From Microbacterium sp. Se63.02b (lineage in GTDB: Bacteria > Actinomycetota > Actinomycetes > Actinomycetales > Microbacteriaceae): 64,000 nucleotides of DNA. Every line of letters begins with the position of its first letter. Within the stretch, counting starts at the first letter, position 1. The notes under the pieces were generated by a model. The model was not told the DNA's origin. It saw only the letters and a list, made by a program, of their open reading frames with translations, and made no database searches. Below, one piece after another: positions 36,585 to 45,565 of the stretch. The stretch is from NCBI RefSeq assembly GCF_014171575.1, contig NZ_CP050453.1:930001-994000 (forward strand). The letters are read 5' to 3'. Position numbers and translations under genes: made by a program.

Positions 36585-38558
36585 TCAGGTGGTGGCGAGG
36601 ACCGCCTTCGCCGAAGTCGTGCGCCGCAGCGTGACCGCGAGCGTCGTGGCCACGAGCGACAGCACACCCCACACCGCGAGGGCAGCGACCGCGGATCCGC
36701 TTCCGGCGATCAAGCCCGCGAAGGCCGGTGCCGTGGGCAGAGCAGCCCCGAGCCCCGCGAGCCACCCCGGCACGGTCGAGATCAGCCCGGTCGCCACGGC
36801 CAGGACGCCGACCAGCGCGGAGACCCACCGTCCGACGCCGCCGAACAGGGCGACGAGGGCCTGGTTGACCGCCGCGAACACCACGCCGGCGAGCACCGCG
36901 GTGCCGGCGAACGTCCACCAGGTGGCCGCGTCGTAGCTCGCCACGATCTGCACGATCAACGACACCAGCAGTCCCTGTCCCGCGCCGATCAGCGCAGCGG
37001 GTGCGAAGGCGCGCAACGTCAGGGCGGCGGAGGACCGTCGAGAAGTGAGGGTGCGGGCGGTGTGCGCGCGCATCACCACGAACGTCGCGAGTCCGCCGAA
37101 CCACAGCACGACCGCCGCCAGGAGGGGGATCGCGGTCGGGCCGAAGATGGTGTTCATCGAGGAGTTCGACGACACGGGGTCGGCGATCACCGAGGCGAGC
37201 GACTTCGAATCGCTGTCGCTGAACGACGGGAGCGAATCGGATGCTGTGCGCAGCCCACCGGCGAGATCACCGGTACCCGTCGCCAGGGTGTCGAGCCCGG
37301 TCGTGAGCTCGGTGGCGCCGTCGGCGAGAGCGGTCGCGCCCTCTGACAGCTGGCCTGCACCCGAAGCGATGCCCCGTGCGCCGGTCGCGGATGCGGCGAT
37401 GCCCTGATCCGCGAGCTGGGTGAGGCCCCCCGCGAGCTGCGTCGCGCCGGCGCCCGCCTGAGTCATGCTCGACGCGAGAGTGCTGATCGTGCCGGGGAGT
37501 GCGGCGACGCCACCGGCGACCTTCGGGTTGTCGAGGGTTCCGGATGCGGTCCCGGCATCCTTCGCCACGGCTGCCGCGTCGGAGGCGAGGGAGGTGTACA
37601 GGTCGCACTGCGCCTGGTCCGCGACGGGTGGCGTGCAGGCGGTCTGCGCCAGCGCGCCGAGCCTCCCGGCCAGAGCGATCGACGTGTCCGAGGCCGACTT
37701 CGCCGAGGCGGATGCCCCCTGGATCGCGCCGACGAGCTCTTGCGTCCCGCCGACGTTCTGCTGCAGGGTCGTTCCGCCGCTGGTCAGTCCCGACCCGATC
37801 TGCGCCGCGCCGGCCGCCGCCTCCCTCGTCTTGCCCGCGATGGTGTCGAGTCCGGTCGCGAGCGACGAGGCCCCGGTTCCGAGTTCGCCCGCGCCGGAGG
37901 CCAGCTTCGAGGCGCCGTCGGGGATCGCCGCCGCGCCGGTCGCCGCGTCACGAGCGCCGTCCGCGAGCTTCAGCGCGCCGTCTGCCGCATCGCCGATCTG
38001 ATCGCCGATCGTGGTGAACCCCACGAGGATGTTCTCGGTCGTGGCCTCGGTGAGCATCGTGCCCATCGTCGACGCGGCGACGTCGGCGATCTGGCCGGTG
38101 ATGAGGTCGTCGGCGACGAGTCCGTCATCCGGGGTCGTCACCGTGATGGTCGCCTGCTCCGCGTCGCCGCCGCCGTCGGAGATGGCCGTGCCGGCCGAGG
38201 TGGCCGCAGCGGAGAAGTCCTCGGGGATCGTGATGACGGCCTGGTAGGACCCGTCGGCGAGCCCGTCTTTCGCATCGTCCTCATTGGAGATGACCCACGT
38301 GAGGTTCGAGTCCAGGTCGTCGGAGCCGTCGACGAGTCCCGCGGCGAGCTGGCGGCCGAGCGGGGTGGTCTGCCCGTCGATCGTCACGGGTTCGTCGAGG
38401 TTGACGATCGCCGCGGTCATGGAGTCCAGACGCTCGGTCGGGTTCTGGAGCGCCGCGACCAGGATGCCGCCGACCGCGGCGGGCAGCAACAGCACGCCGA
38501 GGAGGGTCAGCCAGGTGATGGGCTTGCGGGAGCGTGCGCGCTCGATGGGGAGGGTCAT
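36585..38558 (-). CDS. YhgE/Pip domain membrane protein
   Basis: A 657-aa protein. One N-terminal membrane segment (WLTLLGVLLLPAAVGGIL), an extracytoplasmic region with NEDDAKDGLADGSYQAVI as in the YhgE_Nterm domain, a long Ala/Gly/Ser-rich heptad region (roughly residues 200-470, repeated ALADGA/GASSLATG-like units), then five or six C-terminal membrane segments of ABC-2 type. ATG 38558 overlaps the stop of the MMPL gene in its repaired frame (ATGA). Probably part of an export or envelope complex with it; the exact role of this family is not established. Confidence 0.85.
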   Translation of the reverse strand: MTLPIERARSRKPITWLTLLGVLLLPAAVGGILVAALQNPTERLDSMTAAIVNLDEPVTIDGQTTPLGRQLAAGLVDGSDDLDSNLTWVISNEDDAKDGLADGSYQAVITIPEDFSAAATSAGTAISDGGGDAEQATITVTTPDDGLVADDLITGQIADVAASTMGTMLTEATTENILVGFTTIGDQIGDAADGALKLADGARDAATGAAAIPDGASKLASGAGELGTGASSLATGLDTIAGKTREAAAGAAQIGSGLTSGGTTLQQNVGGTQELVGAIQGASASAKSASDTSIALAGRLGALAQTACTPPVADQAQCDLYTSLASDAAAVAKDAGTASGTLDNPKVAGGVAALPGTISTLASSMTQAGAGATQLAGGLTQLADQGIAASATGARGIASGAGQLSEGATALADGATELTTGLDTLATGTGDLAGGLRTASDSLPSFSDSDSKSLASVIADPVSSNSSMNTIFGPTAIPLLAAVVLWFGGLATFVVMRAHTARTLTSRRSSAALTLRAFAPAALIGAGQGLLVSLIVQIVASYDAATWWTFAGTAVLAGVVFAAVNQALVALFGGVGRWVSALVGVLAVATGLISTVPGWLAGLGAALPTAPAFAGLIAGSGSAVAALAVWGVLSLVATTLAVTLRRTTSAKAVLATT

Positions 38559-41340
38559 GCGGTCACCTCGGTGGATTCTGCGGCGCTCCGGTGCGGAGCC
38601 TGCGTGTCGAGTCTGCGCCTCGGGCCATCCGGCCTCGGCGAGGATGCTGCGGGCGGCGTGGGCATCGGATGCCGTGACGAACACCGCGAGCGACCGAGCG
38701 GCGGCGGCGTCGCGCAGCATCGCGGTCGCCTGATCCCGTCGGCCGCCGGTGAGACGGTCGAGCCCGTCGATCACGACGAGGCGAGAGGTGCCTCGCAGGG
38801 CTTCGACGAGGTCGCCCAGTGCGGTGTCCGCGTCGTCGACGAGCACGCAGCCGACGTGGCCGCGCACCCAGGCGGCGCGACCCGGCAGCAGGTGTCCCGC
38901 CACGCGGATGCGGCCATCCGTCGGCGTCAGACGCCCGGCGACCGTGAGCGCCAGGGCTCGCCGCGCGCACGTCGCCGCCGGTCGCGACGAGTGCCCCTGA
39001 TTCGGGCAGACGCAGCGAGAGGCCTTCGATGATCGGCGCGTCGGCAGCGATCTCGAGGTCGTCGGCGGCGACGACGGATCCGTCGCCCGGCCAGTCGGCG
39101 AGGTGGCGCTCGCGTTCGACGGCCTCGCCTTCGACGTCCACGCGCGGCAGGATCTTCTCCAGCCAGCGCGGGAGCTCCCAGGCGCGTTCCCCGAGGATCG
39201 CCATCAGCGCCGGGATGAGGGTCATCCGCACCAGGAAGGCGTCGATCGCGATGCCGGCGGCGAGACCGAGCGCGATCGGCTTGAGAGAGGAGTCGCCTTC
39301 GGGGACGAACGCCACGAACACCGCGAACATGATCAGGCCGGCCGCGGTGACGACCTTCGCCGAACCGGTGAACCCGCTGCGCACCGTGCGCAGTGCCGCG
39401 GCACGCCGCTTCGCCCGATCGGGGCTCTTCGAGTCCGGGTCGTGCACGAAGTCCTCCCGCATGCGCGAGACGAGGAACACCTGGTAGTCCATCGCGAGTC
39501 CGAACAGCACGCCCATCAGGATGATCGGCATGAAGCTGATGATCGGACCGACCTTGGCGACGTGCAGCAGGTCGGCGAACCAGCCCCATTCGAACACGGC
39601 ACCGACGACGCCGAACGCGGCGACGATCGAGAGCAGGTATCCCGCTGCTGCGGTGATCGGCACCCACAGTGAACGGAACACGATCGTCAACAGGATCAGC
39701 GAGAGGCCGATCACGAAGATGCCGAAGGGCAGCAGCGCGTTGCCGAGCTGGTCGGAGATGTCGATCCCCACCGCCGTGAAGCCGGTCACCTTGAGGTCGA
39801 TGCCGAATTCGTCGAGCCACTCGTCGTGGTGGCTGCGGAGTTCACGCACCAGGTCGGCGGTCGCCGGGTCGTCCGGTGCGGTCTCCGGGATGATCTGCAC
39901 GATGCCGGTGTCTGCGGTCTCGTTCGGTGTCGCGAGGGCGACCTCCTTGACACCGGGGACGTCGGCGACGGCGTCCCCGAGGTCTTCCATCAGGGTGAGG
40001 GGGTCGGTGGAGGTGACGATCGTGCCCGTGAGGATCAGTGGACCGTTGAAGCCGGGGCCGAACTCCTCGCCCACGAGGTCGTAGGTCTGCCTGGCCTCGG
40101 AGTCCTTCGGCAGCACTCCGGCGTTCGGCAGGGCGAGGTTGAGGCTCAGAGCGGGGATGGCCACGATCCCCAGGCCGATCACGACGGCGAGCGACACCAG
40201 GAGAGGGCGCTTGGTCACGCCGTTCACCCATCGGAGGCTGCCCTTGACGCGAGCCGGAGCCGTCGGTGCGGCGTCGTCGTCCGTGCCCTTTTTCTTCGCC
40301 TTCGGGGCGCGTCGGGGCCGGCCGACCACCTTGCCCTTCATGAACCCGAGCAGGGCAGGAGTGAGGGTCACGGCGATCGCGACGGCCACGGCGACCGCGA
40401 CCGAGGCCGCGACGCCCATGGTCGTCAGGAACGGGATGCCGGCGAAGCCGAGGCCGATCAGGGCGATGAGCACCGTGACACCGGCGAACACGACGGCGGA
40501 GCCGGCCGTGCCGACCGCGCGGGAGGCGGACTCCTCCGGATCGACGCCCTCGCGCACCTGATCCTGATGTCGCGCCATGATGAACAGCGCGTAGTCGATG
40601 CCGACGGCGAGCCCGAGCATGAGTGCCAGCAGCGGGGTGGTGGAGGAGACGGTCGCGAAGGCGGTCGCGGTGAAGATCCCGGCCATGGAGATGCCGACGC
40701 CGAGGATCGCGGTGAGCAGGGGGAGTCCGGCGACCACGAACGACCGGAACGTGACGATGAGCACCAGCAGCGCGATCAGGAGTCCGACCGCCTCGGTCAG
40801 GGTGACGCCGGGGATGGAGATCGCGAAGAGGTCGCCGCCGAGTGCGGTCTGCGCGCCGTCGGGGAGCTCGGCGTCGAGGTCGCTCACGACGGTGCGCAGA
40901 GCGTCCTTCGTGTCATCCGAGACATCGGTGGATTCACCGTCGAACTGCACGCGGACGATGGCCGCCGTGTCGTCGTCGTTGATCATGCCGTTGACCATCT
41001 CGTCGTAGGGCGAGGTGGCCGCGAGCACGCCGTCGAGGTCGGAGAGGTCGTCGACGGCGTCTTCGATGTGCTCGCGGTAGTCGTCATCCGTGATCTGGTC
41101 GCCGTCGGCGGCCACCACGATGAACTGCGCGTTCGTTCCGCTCACCTGCGGGAAGGAGCGCGAGAGCTGCTCGAGGCCCGCCTGAGACTCGGTGCCGGGG
41201 ATCGAGAACGTGTTGTCCGTACCTGCGCCCAGCACGAGGGCGCCTGCTCCGGCGATGCCGAGTGCGAGCAGCCACGACACGAGGACGCGCCAGGGGTGCC
41301 GGAACGACCAGCGTCCGAGCGAGGACAGGAGAGTGGACAC
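38555..41340 (-). CDS. MMPL/RND exporter with C-terminal ABC-ATPase-like tail (two frameshifts)
   Basis: A repaired protein of about 930 aa. Two MMPL halves, each with six membrane segments; AVGIDYALFIMARHQ and GLAMDYQVFLVSRM carry the proton-relay G-x-D-Y motif. After the last segment (about residue 735) an extra domain of about 190 aa follows: IIEGLSLRLPESGALVATGG, VAGRLTPTDGRIRVAGHLLP, SRLVVIDGLDRLTG and AVFVTASDA track an ABC NBD, but the Walker A Lys and LSGGQ are missing. Frame breaks at about 38975 and 38616; one GC dinucleotide at each restores VRARRALALTV and WPEARRLDTQ. Start GTG 41340 has GGAGGA upstream. Lipid or drug export inferred. Confidence 0.85.
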
Positions 41341-41365
41341 GCGTTCCTCCGAAGGGTGCGGGGTG

Positions 41366-41398
41366 GATACACAGGTGTATCCAATACATAGTTGTATC
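41366..41398. promoter_or_regulatory. tandem TetR operators, RATACA-N4-TGTATC twice
   Basis: Site 1 GATACACAGGTGTATC (41366-41381; symmetric over 18 bp including one more G/C pair) and site 2 AATACATAGTTGTATC (41383-41398). Centres are exactly 17 bp apart. They lie between the divergent MMPL and tetR starts. Confidence 0.75.
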
Positions 41399-41471
41399 GT
41401 AAGGTGACCCGCCCGGATGAGTCTGTGTGCGGGGTGTGAATCGTGCGAGAGTGAAGGGTCAGGAGGGCTCG

Positions 41472-42092
41472 ATGTCGACACCCGCAACCCGAAGCCGCGT
41501 GAACACGCGTGCGCGTCTGCTCGAAGCGGCGGCGCAGGTGTTCGCCGAGGTCGGTCTCGACGGCGCCTCCGTCGAAGCCGTGTGCGAGCGTGCGTTCACG
41601 CGGGGAGCGTTCTACTCGAACTTCGAATCCAAGGACGAGCTGTTCCTGATGCTCGCCGCGAGCGTCTCCGAGGTGCGCGTCAACGCCGTGCGCACGCGTG
41701 TCGAGGAGCTGACTGCTGCGGGCGCCCTGGTCGAGGGGTGCGATCCCATCGACCTCGTGCAGCAGATCATGGAATTGGGCGGAGACGATCGTCTCGGCGT
41801 GATGCTGCTGAGCGAGATCCGCATCCGCGCGCTCCGTGACCCGAAGTTCGGCGAGGCCTACCTCGCGCAGGAGCGCGAGATGGTCTCGAGCATCGCCCGG
41901 ATCGTCGACGACATCGTCACTGCGGGACTCCTGCGGCTGCGACTGCCCGCCGAGACCGCGGCGCGCATGCTCCTGATCTTCTGGGAGGGCATGACCGTGC
42001 GCGGAGCCATGGCAGGCCAGGACGACGCGCAGCTGCGCCACTCGGGCGGCGAGGAGCTCGGACGCCTGGTCCAGCTGCTCATCGAGTCCTAG
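41472..42092 (+). CDS. TetR-family regulator of the MMPL-YhgE operon
   Basis: A 206-aa protein: ARLLEAAAQVFAEVGLDG and SVEAVCERAFTRGAFYSNF form the HTH, with the AFYSNFESKDELF hinge common in AcrR-like regulators. The C-terminal ligand domain is unassigned. ATG 41472 has AGGAGGG upstream, which rules out the longer ORF. Divergent from the MMPL operon across the tandem operators. Its stop is 6 bp from the convergent menC stop. Confidence 0.9.
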   Translation: MSTPATRSRVNTRARLLEAAAQVFAEVGLDGASVEAVCERAFTRGAFYSNFESKDELFLMLAASVSEVRVNAVRTRVEELTAAGALVEGCDPIDLVQQIMELGGDDRLGVMLLSEIRIRALRDPKFGEAYLAQEREMVSSIARIVDDIVTAGLLRLRLPAETAARMLLIFWEGMTVRGAMAGQDDAQLRHSGGEELGRLVQLLIES

Positions 42093-42098
42093 CCCCGA

Positions 42099-43080
42099 TC
42101 ACTCCGCGGCGGCCGTCAATTCGTAGTGGCAGCGTGCGAGGCGAGCCAGCCACCACTCCCGGCGCTCGTCCGATGCGGCGAGACGCGTGTGAGCGTCGCC
42201 GTCGGGCGTCACGCGACCGACCGTGATCGCTCCGTCGACGGGGCGTCGGTCGGCCACGTCGTCGAGGAAGAGCGATGCCGTGCCGAGGCCGCAGTCGTAG
42301 TCGAGGCTCGGGAGTGCTGCAGCGAGCGCGGCGCCCTGCGAGCCCGATCGCTGTGTCCAAGGCGCTCGACACCACGACGGGGAGCCCCGCGGCGGTCACG
42401 ATCTGCAGCGCGTGCGTGATGCCGCCCAGCGGCTGGGCCTTGACGACGAGCAGGTCGGCGGCGCCGGCACGGGCGACGGCCAGGGGGTCGGTCGACTTCC
42501 GGACGCTCTCGTCCGCGGCCACCGGGATGCCCATGTGCTTCACGCGCGTGCGCAGGTCGGCCAGCTCGGCCACGCTCGCACACGGCTGCTCCACGTACTC
42601 CAGGTCGTATTCGCCCAGCGCGTGCACCGCGTGCTCGGCCTCGTCGACGTTCCAGGCGCCGTTCGCGTCGACGCGGATGCGTCCTTCCGGTCCCATGGCT
42701 TCGCGGACGGCCCGCACGCGTTCCACGTCGTCGGCGAGGGTCTGGCCAGGCTCGGCGACCTTGACCTTCGCCGTGCGACACCCCGGGAACCTCGCCAGCA
42801 GCTCTGGCACGCGCGCGGCGTCGATCGCCGGCACCGTGGCGTTCACGCCGATCCGGTCGCGCAGCGGCGTCGGCTGCTCACGCCACGCGAAGTCGATCGC
42901 GGCAGCGAGCCACGTGGCGGCCTCGGCATCGTCGTACTCCGTGAAAGGCGAGAACTCGGCCCACCCTTCCGGGCCCTCGAAGAGCAGGGCCTCCCGCACA
43001 TCGACGCCGCGGAAGCGACTGTGCATCGGGAGGGCGACGACCCTGGCCGAGTCGACCAGTTCTGCGAGCGGCGGGATCAT
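42099..43080 (-). CDS. menC: o-succinylbenzoate synthase (frameshift near 42350)
   Basis: Dehydrates SHCHC to o-succinylbenzoate in menaquinone synthesis; enolase superfamily. Active-site residues appear in order: Lys pair in AKVKVAEPG, metal ligands VDANGAW, YVEQPC and AADESVR, opposite Lys in VVKAQPLGG. The frame breaks after DTAIGLA; one GC dinucleotide restores QGAALAAALPSLDYDCGLGT and the reading continues to ELTAAAE and TGA at 42101-42099. The length (about 327 aa) suits actinobacterial MenC. Start ATG 43080. Confidence 0.9.
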
Positions 43081-43181
43081 GAGCCCATTCTGCTCTGTGC
43101 GGGGCGTCGCGCGCCGTGCACCGTGCGGGTGAGTCTCCGCCCCGGGTTTCGTCGGGGCGCACGTCCGACATAAATGTGTGA

Positions 43182-43218
43182 TTGACAATGGTGTGTGACG
43201 CACAGTAATGTGATCGAC
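43182..43218 (+). promoter_or_regulatory. padR leaderless promoter with internal dyad
   Basis: -35 TTGACA (43182-43187), 18-bp spacer, -10 TAATGT (43206-43211), 7 nt to ATG 43219. The spacer carries the imperfect dyad TGTGTGACGCACA (43192-43204), a likely PadR operator for autorepression. Confidence 0.65.
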
Positions 43219-43551
43219 ATGAACGAGACGCTCGACACGCACCTGCAGGAACTGCGGCGCGGCACCGTGGTGCTCGCGTGCCTGCAACTGCTGCGCACGC
43301 CGGGATACGGCTACTCGCTGCTCGAGCAACTCGAGCAGCGCGGCTTCGCCACCGACGCGAACACGCTGTACCCGCTGCTGCGCCGGCTGGAGAAGCAGGA
43401 GTACCTCACGAGCGAGTGGAACACCGACGAGGCACGGCCCCGCAAGTTCTACCGCACCTCGGATGCCGGCGTCCGTCTGGCCGACACCCTCACCGACGAA
43501 TGGCGGTCGCTCACCACGGCGATCGCCTCCCTCACCGCAGAGGAGAACTGA
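43219..43551 (+). CDS. PadR-family regulator
   Basis: A 110-aa winged-helix protein: LRRGTVVLACLQLLRTPGYGYSLL is the PadR N-terminal block (here TVVLACLQLLRTPGYGYSLL), followed by ANTLYPLLRRLEKQEYL (recognition helix) and RPRKFYRTSDAG (wing). Its single C-terminal helix is short (PadR-s2 type). ATG 43219 is set by a leaderless promoter. The next gene, a HAAS-domain membrane protein, starts 1 bp after the stop; this pairing is common. Confidence 0.9.
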   Translation: MNETLDTHLQELRRGTVVLACLQLLRTPGYGYSLLEQLEQRGFATDANTLYPLLRRLEKQEYLTSEWNTDEARPRKFYRTSDAGVRLADTLTDEWRSLTTAIASLTAEEN

Positions 43552-43552
43552 C

Positions 43553-44548
43553 ATGACCACGACTGCCACGCTCACCGAGCGCTACATCACCGCCACGATC
43601 CGAAGCCTCCGTCCGGAGACGCAAGAGGATGTCCGTGCCGAGCTCGAAGCCGCGATCGCCGATGCGGTCGAGGCCAGACTCGAACAGGGGGAGACGCCCG
43701 ACGCGGCGGAACGCGCAGTCCTCACCGAACTCGGGGATCCCGGCGTCCTGGCTGCGGGATACGCGGATCGTCCGCTGTACCTCATCGGCCCGCGGTTCTA
43801 CCTGACGTGGTGGCGGCTGCTCAAGCTGCTGCTGACGATCGTGCCCGTCTGCGTGCTCGGGGCCGTGGCGCTCGGCCAGACGATCTCCGCCGCGCCCGTG
43901 GGAGAGATCATCTCGACCTCGATCCTCGTCACCGGCGGAGCGATCCTGCACATCTGCTTCTGGACGACACTGGTGTTCGTCATCCTCGAGCGCAGCAACA
44001 GCACGTCGGCGATAGGGAAATGGGATGTCGATCAGCTGCCGGAGCCGACCGAGAAGGGTGTGGGGCGGAGTGAGCTGATCGCCTCGCTCGTCTTCCTCGG
44101 AATCTCTGTCGGCGCGCTCCTCTGGGACCGGTTCCGCGGCTTCGTCGTGGTCGACGGCCATCCGCTGCCCGTCCTCGCCCCTTCCCTGTGGCCGTGGGGG
44201 ATCGGTCTCCTGTTCCTGCTGATCGTCGCGGAGGCCGTCTTCGCCGTGGTGCTCTACCGCACCAGGCGGTGGACCACCGGGCTGGCCGTGGCGAACACGC
44301 TCCTCGCTCTGGCGTTCCTCGCGTGGGTCGTGTTCCTGCTCCTCACGGGTCAGCTCGTCAATCCGGAGTTCCTCGCGCAGATCGCCGCAGCGGGCGGCGA
44401 GGGCCTCGCCGCAGGCCAAGCCGAATCGGCAGCCGAGGGCGGCGTCTTCCGCATCGTCGCGGTCCTGCTCGGATTCGGGATCGCGGTCGGCGTCGGGTGG
44501 GACATCGTCGACGGGTGGGTCAAGGCCTCACGCGCAGGCCGCGTCTGA
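43553..44548 (+). CDS. HAAS-domain membrane protein, PadR partner
   Basis: A 331-aa protein. Residues 1-75 form the helical HAAS-like domain (YITATIRSLRPETQEDVRAEL, here SLRPETQEDVRAEL; DAAERAVLTELGDPGVLAAGY), followed by six or so membrane segments. HAAS proteins next to PadR regulators are thought to act in envelope stress sensing or transport control; no reaction is assigned. It separates menC from menB without an obvious link to menaquinone. Confidence 0.8.
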   Translation: MTTTATLTERYITATIRSLRPETQEDVRAELEAAIADAVEARLEQGETPDAAERAVLTELGDPGVLAAGYADRPLYLIGPRFYLTWWRLLKLLLTIVPVCVLGAVALGQTISAAPVGEIISTSILVTGGAILHICFWTTLVFVILERSNSTSAIGKWDVDQLPEPTEKGVGRSELIASLVFLGISVGALLWDRFRGFVVVDGHPLPVLAPSLWPWGIGLLFLLIVAEAVFAVVLYRTRRWTTGLAVANTLLALAFLAWVVFLLLTGQLVNPEFLAQIAAAGGEGLAAGQAESAAEGGVFRIVAVLLGFGIAVGVGWDIVDGWVKASRAGRV

Positions 44549-44620
44549 GCGCACAGGACGCAGGAAGCGCCGTCCCGGTCGGGGCGGCGCTTCCTGCCCT
44601 CGCCGGAGCGGGCCGAGGAA

Positions 44621-44633
44621 TAGGCTGGATGTC
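44621..44633 (+). promoter_or_regulatory. menB leaderless-type -10
   Basis: TAGGCT (44621-44626), 7 nt before GTG 44634; no Shine-Dalgarno. Confidence 0.55.
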
Positions 44634-45552
44634 GTGACCGATGCCTTCGTCTCCGACCTGTTCGACCCGGCCGAATGGGTGCTCGCACCCGGCGCCGAGG
44701 ATTACACGGACATCACCGCCCACGTCTCGCACGACGGCGGGGTGGCACGCATCGCGTTCAACCGGCCCGAAGTGCGCAACGCCTTCCGACCGCACACGGT
44801 CGACGAGCTGTACCGGGCGCTCGACATCGCCCGACAGGATGCGCGTATCGGAGCGGTGCTCCTCACCGGCAACGGCCCGAGCCCGAAGGACGGCGGCTGG
44901 GCGTTCTGCTCGGGGGCGATCAGCGCATCCGCGGTCGCGACGGGTACAAGTACTCGGACACCGAGACCGCGGTCGTCGACGGCGCGAGTCGCGCCGCGGT
45001 GGGCCGCCTGCACATCCTCGAAGTGCAGCGACTCATCCGCTTCATGCCCAAGGTCGTCATCGCGGTCGTGCCCGGATGGGCGGCCGGCGGCGGGCACTCC
45101 TGCACGTCGTGTGCGACCTCACGATCGCGTCCGCCGAAGAGGCGCGCTTCAAGCAGACGGATGCCGACGTCGGCAGCTTCGACGCCGGATACGGCTCCGC
45201 GTACATGGCTCGTCAGACGGGACAGAAGTTCGCCCGCGAGGTGTTCTTCCTCGCCGAGGAGTACTCCGCACAGCGGGCATACGAAGCGGGGGCCGTGAAC
45301 CGCGTCGTGCCGCACGCCGAGCTCGAGCGCGAGGCGCTGAAGATGGCGCGCACCGTGCTGACCAAGTCGCCTACCGCGATCCGCATGCTGAAGTTCGCCT
45401 TCAACGCGGTCGACGATGGACTCGTCGGCCAGCAGGTCTTCGCCGGGGAGGCGACACGCTTGGCCTACGGAACGGACGAAGCCGTCGAGGGCCGCGACTC
45501 GTTCCTCGAGAAGCGCGACCCCGACTGGTCGTCGTTCCCCTGGCACTACTGA
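44634..45552 (+). CDS. menB: 1,4-dihydroxy-2-naphthoyl-CoA synthase (two frameshifts)
   Basis: Crotonase-fold enzyme closing the naphthoquinone ring. Segments in three frames: [17 protein letters not shown]; after one G is restored in the GGGGG run at 44912-44916, [14 protein letters not shown]; after one C is restored at 45099, [16 protein letters not shown]. Then [17 protein letters not shown] and the conserved C-terminal [14 protein letters not shown]. Repaired length about 306 aa is normal for MenB. menE follows 13 bp downstream. Confidence 0.92.
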
Positions 45553-45565
45553 GTCGGAGGCCCGC

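Noticed and set aside
36585..38558. Phage receptor function for the YhgE/Pip protein
   Set aside because: The Pip name comes from phage infection studies in other bacteria. Nothing here points to phage; coupling to an MMPL gene suggests export or envelope work.
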